A stretch of 64,000 nucleotides of DNA from CAVVDY01 sp963815775 (GTDB taxonomy: Bacteria > Acidobacteriota > Terriglobia > Terriglobales > Acidobacteriaceae). Shown one piece after another: positions 58,126 to 64,000 of this stretch. The translations under genes and the position numbers were made by a program. How positions within the stretch are numbered: position 1 is the first letter of the stretch; the number at the start of each line of letters is the position of its first letter. Below the pieces are notes generated by a model. The model searched no databases. It worked only from the letters and a program-made list of their open reading frames with translations, and had not been told where the DNA came from. Location: assembly GCA_963815775.1 (NCBI GenBank), contig CAWFIB010000027.1, positions 62,001 to 126,000 on the forward strand, given 5' to 3'.

Positions 58126-58980
58126 ATGCGTCGTTTCTGGGCCCTCGTCGTTCTCCTCTTTCTCTTCTCCAGCGCTTGCTCCAAGAAGCCGGCTGAAAAA
58201 CGCTACGAGTTGCAAGGTGAGGTGGTGGCGGTCGACTCCGGCAATCATCAGATCACCGTTGCCCACAAAGACATTCCCGGTCTGATGCCGGGCATGACCA
58301 TGCCTTTCCTGGTTGCACCCAACGACCAGTGGGTGTTTGGCAAGATCGGCCCCAGCGACCAGATTCACGCCACCCTGGTCCTCGGTAAGACCGCTGAGTT
58401 GCAGGACATCAGCTTCACCAAGCAGGCGGCCGATGTCAACGCCTACACCACCACCTTCCATGTACCCCAGGCCGGAGAGCAGGTCCCCGACTTTTCCTTC
58501 GTCAACCAGAGCGGCAAGCGGATTCACCTGGCGCAGTTTCACGGCCAGCCTCTGCTGCTCACATTCATCTACACCCGCTGTCCACTGCCGAACTTCTGCC
58601 TCTTGATGAGCAATAACTTCAGCGAAATACTTAAAGAACTACATGAGAAACCTGCGGTCTTTGCCAAGACCCAGTTGCTCAGCATCAGCATCGATCCCGA
58701 CTACGACAAACCTCCCGTGCTGCGCCAGTATGGCCAGCGCTACGTCGGAGACATTGACCCCACATTTCAGCACTGGCAGTTCGCGTCGGGCTCGGAGGCG
58801 CAGATCAAGAAGGCGGCTGACTACTTCGGGCTCGCCTACAACAACAAGTCAGGGCAGATTGTGCACAGCCTGAGCACCGTCCTGATTGGGCCCGACGGAA
58901 AGGTGCAGACTGTTTACCTTGGCAACGACTGGAAGCCGGCCGACGTCGCAGCCGCTTACGAGATGGCTGTTCGGGGTTAA
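58126..58980 (+). CDS. Lipoprotein fusing a CusF-like copper-binding domain to an SCO1/SenC domain
   Basis: The 284-aa protein has a lipobox (FLFSSACSK), so it is probably membrane-anchored. Residues about 27-95 form a CusF-like domain (LQGEVVAVDSGNHQITV, IPGLMPGMTMPF, with a Met-x-Met pair). Residues about 120-280 are the SCO thioredoxin-like domain: VPDFSFVNQSGKRIHLAQFH, YTRCPLPNFC and a C-terminal His in IVHSLSTVLIGPDG. The Cys pair is CX5C instead of the classical CxxxC. SCO proteins deliver copper to CuA of cytochrome oxidase. Here it could serve a copper oxidase not in the window; the nearby heme complex is cytochrome bd-like and should need no copper. A membrane protein follows 21 bp later. 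Confidence 0.85.
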   Translation: MRRFWALVVLLFLFSSACSKKPAEKRYELQGEVVAVDSGNHQITVAHKDIPGLMPGMTMPFLVAPNDQWVFGKIGPSDQIHATLVLGKTAELQDISFTKQAADVNAYTTTFHVPQAGEQVPDFSFVNQSGKRIHLAQFHGQPLLLTFIYTRCPLPNFCLLMSNNFSEILKELHEKPAVFAKTQLLSISIDPDYDKPPVLRQYGQRYVGDIDPTFQHWQFASGSEAQIKKAADYFGLAYNNKSGQIVHSLSTVLIGPDGKVQTVYLGNDWKPADVAAAYEMAVRG

Positions 58981-59001
58981 AAGGGGAGGTCACAAGACGG
59001 C

Positions 59002-59388
59002 ATGAGATTCGCCAAATGGGTTTTTGGGATCGCCTTCTTCTGGGGCATCCTCGTGCTTTCGCCGCTCTATTTTATGTTCGACCTGATCGGCCGCATGGAT
59101 CCTCCACCCATCACGCACCCCGGTTTTTTCTATGGATTTCTTAGTGCTGGCCTGGCCTGGCAATTTGCCTTCGCGGTCATCGCTTTGAATCCCATCCGCT
59201 TTCGCCCGATGATGGTCCCCTCGGTGATCGAGAAGTTCGCTTACGGGCTTTCGTTGGGCGTGTTGTATCTGCAGGGCCGTCTGCACGGCCAAGATTTGGC
59301 GTTTGGCGGCGTCGACGTTGTTTTGGGAGTGCTGTTCTTGCTGGCGTTTTTTCGAACCCGCGATAGCCACTACAAAGCGTCTGCCTAG
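59002..59388 (+). CDS. Hypothetical four-TM membrane protein
   Basis: The 128-aa protein starts at ATG 59002 after a GGGGAGGT stretch. Four hydrophobic segments are seen (WVFGIAFFWGILVLSPLYF, FYGFLSAGLAWQFAFAVIAL, EKFAYGLSLGVLYLQ, GGVDVVLGVLFLLAFF). It closely follows the SCO gene (21 bp), so it may share its transcript. No family is recognised by eye. Confidence 0.65.
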   Translation: MRFAKWVFGIAFFWGILVLSPLYFMFDLIGRMDPPPITHPGFFYGFLSAGLAWQFAFAVIALNPIRFRPMMVPSVIEKFAYGLSLGVLYLQGRLHGQDLAFGGVDVVLGVLFLLAFFRTRDSHYKASA

Positions 59389-59423
59389 GGTAGTCCCAAA
59401 TTGGCCTGCTTCCTCCGCGCTTA

Positions 59424-59966
59424 TCAGTGTCCCGTTGGAGGCGGCGCAGGCTGTGGCTGTGCAGGTGCAGGCTCCGGAGTCGCCGGCGCCGGCTTGGCAT
59501 TCACCAGAAAATCCAGGAACTTGTTAGCGGCCTCGGCCCGTTCACCCTGCAGTTTAGAGGGCACCAGCGCAGGCACATCCGCCGGGCACGCCTGGACAGC
59601 GCCGCAGATGTTGACCGCATGCGACATTTCGCCCTGTAGCGAGGGAAAGTTGAGTGCATCCACCGGCGAATTCAGAATCACGATGTCCACCACGGGCTCG
59701 TCCATATTCTTCACCGCGCTCGGCAGGTCGGCTCTGCTCAGGCTGCCAACCTCGATTGCGGTCCCGTTGGAAAGCCGGGGATGGGTGGCTTGAAAGTCCA
59801 GGATGCGGTGATCCAGCTCCGTAGCGTAAGGCGAGGCTGGGTCATTGAAGATGCGCACTGTGACCGGCTCGGCCTTTTTCGGGGGCTTGCATCCCGGCGT
59901 GAATGCACTGACTGCTGCGATAAAAGCGAAGACCAGGGCCATCGATGGTCGCCAAGAAGAGGACAT
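59424..59966 (-). CDS. Hypothetical lipoprotein
   Basis: The protein is about 180 aa from ATG 59966; an ATG 7 codons upstream is possible. A signal ends in a lipobox (AVSAFTPGCKPP). The mature part (VTVRIFNDPASPYATELDHR, VVDIVILNSPVDALNF, CGAVQACPADVPALVP) has a faint ring of periplasmic solute-binding proteins. It ends in an Ala/Pro/Glu-rich tail (PAPATPEPAPAQPQPAPPP). It is convergent with the preceding four-TM gene. Function unknown. Confidence 0.6.
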   Translation of the reverse strand: MSSSWRPSMALVFAFIAAVSAFTPGCKPPKKAEPVTVRIFNDPASPYATELDHRILDFQATHPRLSNGTAIEVGSLSRADLPSAVKNMDEPVVDIVILNSPVDALNFPSLQGEMSHAVNICGAVQACPADVPALVPSKLQGERAEAANKFLDFLVNAKPAPATPEPAPAQPQPAPPPTGH

Positions 59967-60124
59967 GCCAAGATAATATCCGACCACGGGCTTTGCGGGA
60001 ATGTGCTTGTTGTGACTGGAAGGGTCCCGGTACTGAGTGGTGGTTACTTCGGTGCCACCATTGTCGCCCCGTTCAGCAAACCTTTACACAAACATCCTTT
60101 TCCAACCGAATGCCTTCATAGATA

Positions 60125-61159
60125 ATGAAGCTATCGGGTTTCAACAGGGCTATGAAGGCATTGGGCGTGATCGGCGTGCTTTGCCCACTACTGTGTTGCA
60201 CGTTGTTGTGCGGACAGCAGGTCGAACTCACTGCGCTTCGCTCCGACGCTACCTTTGACAATTCCTCGAGTCCGTTGCCCTTCCCGGCGAGTCCAGCATC
60301 CGCAGTACAGTCCTCCCGTCATTCCGAACATATTTCGCAACAATTGGGGGGCGGCAATGCTTGGCTTCAGTCAGGAGCACTGGTCGACCCGGCAGCTTCC
60401 AGCGTGGCCGATGATGGGTGCTCGCAGTTCCTGACTGCCGAGCTTACCGAAACTCCCGGAGGCGGACTCGCGCTGCGCAACTTCAGCCTGCATGGCGAGT
60501 TCACCCGCGACCACATGATGATGATGGCGCGCAACTTTATTCCCGGCAAACCGCTGCCCGATTCGCCCGTGTACACTCCGCTGACATCACGAGAAAAGTT
60601 TGAAGGCTGGGCGCACCATACCTACTCCGCCGACATGCTGCTGGGAACCGTGTTCGACACCATGATCCTGCAGGCGACAGGCGCCTATCGTGACTATGGC
60701 GGCGGCATGCAAGGCTTCACCAAGCGCTACGGAACACAACTGCTCTCCAATGAAGCCGGCTCGCTTTTCGGGCGCTGGTTTTTTCCCACCGTATTGCATC
60801 AGGACCCGCGCTACTTCCCCTCGCGGCAGACCAACATCTTCGATCGTATGGCTTATGCCGTGAGCCGCACCGTCATTACCCGTAGCGACAACGGAAACAA
60901 CGTGTTCAACAGCTCGCTGATCCTGACCCTGCTGTTTACCTCGGCGCTCGCCAACGGCTATAAGCCCAACTATGAAGAGAGCTTTCCTGCGACCATGGCC
61001 AACACCTTTGCTGGACTTGGCGCGGTGGCTCAGATCAACCTGCTGAACGAATTCTGGCCCGACCTCAAGACCCTGTTCACCACCCGCCAACCCACTAAGT
61101 ACATCACCCGAAAGGTGAACCAGATCGTCTTCCGCTCCCCGCCGCCGAGCAAGCAATAA
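60125..61159 (+). CDS. Exported hypothetical protein
   Basis: The 344-aa protein starts at ATG 60125 (MKLSGFNRAMKALGVIGVLC), with a signal peptide ending near LLCG. A ~60-residue low-complexity Ser/Ala-rich stretch follows, then a conserved-looking domain (RDHMMMMARNFIPGKPLPDS, TLREKFEGWAHHTYS-like, GTQLLSNEAGSLFGRWFFPT, VLHQDPRYFPSRQTNIFDRM). Hydrophobic segments (LILTLLFTSALANGY) are short. This type of protein recurs in Acidobacteriota, by my recollection, but I know of no function. Confidence 0.6.
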   Translation: MKLSGFNRAMKALGVIGVLCPLLCCTLLCGQQVELTALRSDATFDNSSSPLPFPASPASAVQSSRHSEHISQQLGGGNAWLQSGALVDPAASSVADDGCSQFLTAELTETPGGGLALRNFSLHGEFTRDHMMMMARNFIPGKPLPDSPVYTPLTSREKFEGWAHHTYSADMLLGTVFDTMILQATGAYRDYGGGMQGFTKRYGTQLLSNEAGSLFGRWFFPTVLHQDPRYFPSRQTNIFDRMAYAVSRTVITRSDNGNNVFNSSLILTLLFTSALANGYKPNYEESFPATMANTFAGLGAVAQINLLNEFWPDLKTLFTTRQPTKYITRKVNQIVFRSPPPSKQ

Positions 61160-61191
61160 CACGAGGTTATTTCCTAAGTTAGTTTTGAAAG

Positions 61192-61373
61192 GGCACGCCT
61201 TCAGAGGCCGTTACGAAACTCGTGATTGAGCGACGGTGGGACAAAGCACACGCCCGTCCCGCAGGGACAGCATATCTAAGCCCAGCAATTTATTGCTGGG
61301 AGGGCGTTAGCTGAAATCCCGAGTCCGCTTCAGCGGACGGCACGAGTTCCGTAACAGGCTCTTCAGCCGTGCC
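61192..61373 (+). repeat. MITE-like palindromic element, copy B
   Basis: The 182-bp copy is in the orientation opposite to copy A at 13738-13925. Matching blocks in the same order include GTTACGAAACTCGTG, TTGAGCGACGGTGGGACAAA, CCCGTCCCGCAGGGACAGCA, TATCTAAGCCCAGC, ATCCCGAGTCCGCTTCAGCG and CTTCAGCCGTGCC. The internal hairpin loop differs (CAGCAATTTATTGCTG instead of CAGCGCTTCAGCGCCG) but keeps pairing, a sign of structure-level conservation. No coding potential. Confidence 0.75.
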
Positions 61374-61497
61374 GTTCAGGCGGCAAAGAATTCAGTCGCT
61401 GGGCAGGTTCAGTTGCCATGAAACGCCAAAGCTGTCGCTAAGCCGATGGACCTGCTCTCCGTGGATGCAGGCCAATCCCGAAGGGTGACTCAGTGTA

Positions 61498-61530
61498 GCC
61501 CCGCGTGCAGCGAAGCGGAACGTGGGGTGG
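61498..61530. repeat. Hairpin AGCCCCGCGT...ACGTGGGGT
   Basis: CCCCGCGT pairs with ACGTGGGG with one mismatch around a GCAGCGAAGCGGA loop. It looks like a dispersed intergenic hairpin, but no second copy is in the window. Confidence 0.4.
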
Positions 61531-61708
61531 GCAGGCCGCGACGTGGCAAAGTCCCGGAGGGCTCCGTTCTGCTCATCCCCTACAAACGGGATTGTCGCCT
61601 TTCGCTATTTCCCCACCTCATGACAATTGTCACGCCCATGTTCTGACATTGAACACTTTCTCTTCCTTCCGGAAATCCGCATGATGTTGCTTTGAGTTTG
61701 TAGCAACC

Positions 61709-63031
61709 ATGGCCCCGAAACCTGTTCCTATCGACACGCCCATGCTTCCAAGAACGCCGGAAGGGTGCGATTCTATACAGGAACGCCCACAGGAGAGCCC
61801 TCCCATTGGCATGCGCGATCTGAAGGAAGAACTGGCGTCGCTGCGCATTGAGCGCGACCGTCCGCCGCGGCGTTGGGGACGGACCATAGGCTTACTGTTC
61901 TTTCTGGCGCTGGTCGCCAGCGCCGTCCTCTATTACATCCGCGTTCGGCCATCCCTGGGTCCCCTCGACGCGTTCGGCGCTGTCGAGGTCGAAACCACAC
62001 AGGCTAGCGTGCAGAATACCGGTGGACCCAATGCCGGAACCCCGATCCTGACGGCCTCCGGCTATCTGGTCGCGCGCCGGCAGTCGGTCGTCTCTTCCAA
62101 AATTCAAGGCCGCCTTTCAGAACTCAACGTCGAAGAGGGAAGTGTTGTCCACGGAGGCGAGATCATCGCCCGGCTGGAAGACGCCGACTATGTCGCTGCG
62201 ATTGCCAAGGCCAAAGCTGACATCGAGTACGCCAGGGCCGACCTGGCCGAGATGCAGCGCCAGGCCCGCCTGCAACGCGGCCTGTTCAACGACAAGGTTG
62301 TATCGCAGGATGCACTCGATGCTGCCGATGCCAAGGTCCGTCTGGCGCAGGCGACAATCGATCAGGATCAGGCCAGCCTGAAAATGCAGCAGGCGCTGCT
62401 GGAGTTCACCAACATTCGCGCGCCCTTCGATGGCGTCGTCATCAAGAAGATGACGGAGGTCGGTGAGAGTGTGGCGCCGATTCCGCCCGGCGTCAACGTG
62501 TCAACCTCCTCGGGAGCCATTGTCGCCATCGCCGACATGAACTCCCTGGAAGCGGAAGTCGACGTCAACGAGGCGAACGTAGCCCAGCTCAGTCCCAACC
62601 AGCCGGCCACGATTTCGGTCCAGGCGGTTCCTGATCACGGATACAAAGGCCGCTTGCGGCAAATCATTCCCACGGCCGACCGCACTAAGGCTACGGTCAC
62701 GGTAAAAGTAGCGATACTCGACAAGGACAAGTACCTCAAGCCGGAGATGAGTTGCAACGTTACCTTCCTGGAGCCGCCAAAGAAGGAACCGCAGTCCAAC
62801 GCTCCGCCGCAGCGTATCGTTACCATCTCCAGGGAGGCCATCACCACGCGCGATGGCAAGTCGGTGGTCTTCGAGGTGGAGAACCGCAAGGTGCACATGG
62901 TCCCCGTCGTGACCGGGAACGACTTGAATGGCAAGGTGATCGTTAGCAACGGGCTCGCCGGCTCGGAAACGCTGGTGAACAATCCGCCGCAGCGACTGAA
63001 AGACGGCGACACCGTGAAGGTGAAGAGTTAA
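61709..63031 (+). CDS. Membrane-fusion protein (HlyD/MacA family)
   Basis: The protein is 440 aa from ATG 61709; an ATG at 61811 (MRDLKEELASLRIERDRPPR) would remove a Pro-rich 34-residue leader. One TM (WGRTIGLLFFLALVASAVLYYI) is followed by lipoyl-like (SKIQGRLSELNVEEGSVVHG) and coiled-coil parts (ARADLAEMQRQARLQRGLFN, DAADAKVRLAQATIDQDQAS). The barrel domain is FTNIRAPFDGVVIKKMTEVG and the membrane-proximal end is VNNPPQRLKDGDTVKVKS. Together with the LolD-like ATPase and the FtsX permease that follow, this is a second MacAB-like export set. No TolC gene is visible before the edge. Confidence 0.88.
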   Translation: MAPKPVPIDTPMLPRTPEGCDSIQERPQESPPIGMRDLKEELASLRIERDRPPRRWGRTIGLLFFLALVASAVLYYIRVRPSLGPLDAFGAVEVETTQASVQNTGGPNAGTPILTASGYLVARRQSVVSSKIQGRLSELNVEEGSVVHGGEIIARLEDADYVAAIAKAKADIEYARADLAEMQRQARLQRGLFNDKVVSQDALDAADAKVRLAQATIDQDQASLKMQQALLEFTNIRAPFDGVVIKKMTEVGESVAPIPPGVNVSTSSGAIVAIADMNSLEAEVDVNEANVAQLSPNQPATISVQAVPDHGYKGRLRQIIPTADRTKATVTVKVAILDKDKYLKPEMSCNVTFLEPPKKEPQSNAPPQRIVTISREAITTRDGKSVVFEVENRKVHMVPVVTGNDLNGKVIVSNGLAGSETLVNNPPQRLKDGDTVKVKS

Positions 63032-63127
63032 CCAAGATTCGCATCCGGCGTGCGGCGCTGCGTCACGGTGCGAAGATTCGCGTCAGGGCACGACCTGGGT
63101 CGCGCCGAAACATGATTGTTTTGAAGG

Positions 63128-63147
63128 GGCACGGCTTCAGCCGTGCC
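63128..63147. repeat. Perfect 20-bp palindrome GGCACGGCTTCAGCCGTGCC
   Basis: The sequence is a perfect inverted repeat (GGCACGGCT/AGCCGTGCC around TC). It equals the left terminal sequence of the element joined to its right terminal sequence, as if reduced to its ends. It is preceded by TTTTGAAGG as in the other copies. Confidence 0.75.
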
Positions 63148-63165
63148 GCACGACAAAGAACGATG

Positions 63166-63185
63166 CGGGGCTTTAGCCCCTGAGG
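63166..63185 (+). repeat. CGGGGCTTTAGCCCCTGAGG hairpin next to the ATPase ribosome-binding site
   Basis: The motif pairs GGGGCT/AGCCCC. The same motif lies in inverse orientation at 55082-55100. Its terminal TGAGG plus the next bases (GAGGT) place a Shine-Dalgarno-like sequence nine bases before the ATPase ATG at 63195. Confidence 0.6.
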
Positions 63186-63194
63186 TATTCCGGA

Positions 63195-63902
63195 ATGAGT
63201 GCAATTACTACTCCCCAGGTATCCACCCGAGCCAGCGCAGTCAGCGTGCAGAACGTGCGCAAGGTGTATCAGCGCGACAGCCAGCAGATCATGGTCCTCG
63301 ACGGCATGAACCTCGAAGTGCCGGCCGGCGAATTTGTCGCGCTCATGGGGCCGTCCGGCTCCGGCAAAACGACGTTGCTCAACCTCATCGCCGGCATCGA
63401 CCGTCCGACCTCAGGCCGCGTCGTGGTGGCCAATACCGACCTCGCGCCGCTCTCCGAAGGCGAGCTGGCCAAGTGGCGCAGCCGCAATATCGGCTTTATC
63501 TTCCAGTTCTACAACCTCATTCCCGTGCTGAACGCGATCGAGAACATCGAGCTGCCCCTGCTGCTCACCTCGCTCTCCGGCAAAGAGCGCCGCGAGCGTG
63601 CCATGACCGCTCTGCGTATCGTTGGTCTTGCCGACCGTTACAAGCACTACCCGCGCCAGCTCTCCGGCGGACAAGAGCAGCGTGTCGCCATCGCACGCGC
63701 CATTGTCACCGACCCCGCCGTGCTGGTCGCCGACGAGCCTACCGGCGATCTGGACCACAAGAGTGCGGCAGAAATTCTCGACCTGATGCAGACCTTCAAC
63801 AAGGAATTTGGCAAGACCATTCTCATGGTGACGCACGATCCCCGCGCCGCCGAGCGCGCTCACGTGCAGCATCATCTGGAGAAGGGAGTGCTGAGCGACT
63901 GA
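63195..63902 (+). CDS. LolD/MacB-type ABC ATPase
   Basis: The 235-aa ATPase starts at ATG 63195. Motifs: Walker A GPSGSGKTT, Q-loop IGFIFQFYNLIPVLNA, signature LSGGQEQRVAIARAI, Walker B VLVADEPTGDLD, switch His MVTHDPRAA. It is a LolD/MacB-type ATPase and is followed one base later by an FtsX-type permease start. It is one of three such ATPases in the window. The frame from 63143 is a shadow. Confidence 0.92.
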   Translation: MSAITTPQVSTRASAVSVQNVRKVYQRDSQQIMVLDGMNLEVPAGEFVALMGPSGSGKTTLLNLIAGIDRPTSGRVVVANTDLAPLSEGELAKWRSRNIGFIFQFYNLIPVLNAIENIELPLLLTSLSGKERRERAMTALRIVGLADRYKHYPRQLSGGQEQRVAIARAIVTDPAVLVADEPTGDLDHKSAAEILDLMQTFNKEFGKTILMVTHDPRAAERAHVQHHLEKGVLSD

Positions 63903-63903
63903 T

Positions 63904-64000
63904 ATGAAGTACGCACCCCTGGTCCTCAAGCATCTCCGCAAGAACTGGATTCGCACCTTAAGTACCGTGCTCGCCATGGCGGTCTGCATTTTTTTGTTCT
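63904..64000 (+). CDS. FtsX/MacB-type permease, N-terminus only (cut by window edge)
   Basis: ATG 63904 starts one base after the ATPase stop. The 32 visible codons read MKYAPLVLKHLRKNWIRTLS and then TVLAMAVCIFLF, a typical cytoplasmic leader and first TM of an FtsX-fold permease. It differs from the ADOP starts in the window (no LRQL..SPGF motif). The rest lies beyond the edge. It probably pairs with the two preceding genes in a MacAB/LolCDE-like export system. Confidence 0.65.
   Translation, partial: MKYAPLVLKHLRKNWIRTLSTVLAMAVCIFLF

Larger units (their letters stand above)
61160..61708. other. 549-bp spacer with repeat element B and a further hairpin
   Basis: No gene is supported; a 66-codon frame at 61446-61646 lies across a hairpin and has no recognisable protein features. 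The spacer holds the element at 61192-61373 and the hairpin at about 61498-61530. The right end should contain the promoter of the membrane-fusion gene. Confidence 0.55.

Noticed and set aside
61446..61646. 66-codon frame in the spacer before the second MFP gene
   Set aside because: It crosses an intergenic hairpin and has no protein-like features.

Overview
The window is chromosomal DNA of about 60% GC from what looks like an Acidobacteriota (Terriglobia/Koribacter-type) soil bacterium. The evidence is indirect but consistent: ADOP-type duplicated FtsX permeases, a TonB-like protein with a long Gly/Pro linker, large TPR/beta-barrel proteins, a Tat-exported vanadium haloperoxidase, an M28/PSMA-like peptidase, and repeated intergenic hairpins. 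I found no rRNA, tRNA, CRISPR array, transposase or phage genes. Nearly all of the DNA is coding, with many 1-11 bp gene overlaps.

Region 1 (1-12.3 kb) is an envelope or surface-glycan region. A minus-strand set encodes a TPR/outer-membrane-barrel protein, a GT4 glycosyltransferase and a nucleotidyltransferase-like protein cut by the left edge. Divergent from it is a tight four-gene set: a multi-spanning PTPS-related/GT39-like membrane protein and three exported proteins. A minus-strand nucleotidyltransferase follows.

Region 2 (12.6-24.2 kb) holds a TonB-like protein, an acid phosphatase/phospholipase C-like enzyme, a putative Tat-exported SLOG-like protein, and a two-gene cytochrome bd-related complex (CydA-like core with two c-type heme motifs, plus a second CydA-like subunit). 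Next come a YeiH-type transporter with a 50-aa companion ORF, and a coupled pair on the minus strand: a sigma54-activator/PilZ fusion and an AAA+ ATPase.

Region 3 (24.5-33.1 kb, plus strand) holds a subtilase ending in nine SAMWGN repeats, an HD-GYP/GAF/GGDEF membrane protein, and a dipeptide-type ABC transporter with two permeases, a binding protein and one ATPase. Together with the PilZ regulator this makes 22-29 kb rich in c-di-GMP proteins.

Region 4 (33.1-45.6 kb, minus strand) is one eight-gene operon: membrane-fusion protein, LolD-like ATPase, two ADOP permeases, second ATPase, TolC-family protein, sigma54 response regulator, NtrY-like kinase. It looks like a complete tripartite export system that carries its own regulator pair.

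Region 5 (45.8-64 kb) is mixed: M28 peptidase, VapBC-like toxin-antitoxin, vanadium haloperoxidase, MIP18/SufT-like factor, LolC/E-type permease coupled to an imidazolonepropionase, M1 aminopeptidase, CusF-SCO fusion, several hypotheticals, and the start of a second MacA/LolD/FtsX set running off the right edge.

A family of intergenic palindromic modules occurs at 13.7-14.0, 54.9-55.1, 61.2-61.4 and 63.1 kb. Two copies, in opposite orientation, form a ~185 bp element with terminal inverted repeats resembling a MITE. Family calls come from motifs read by eye and remembered family features; no searches were run.
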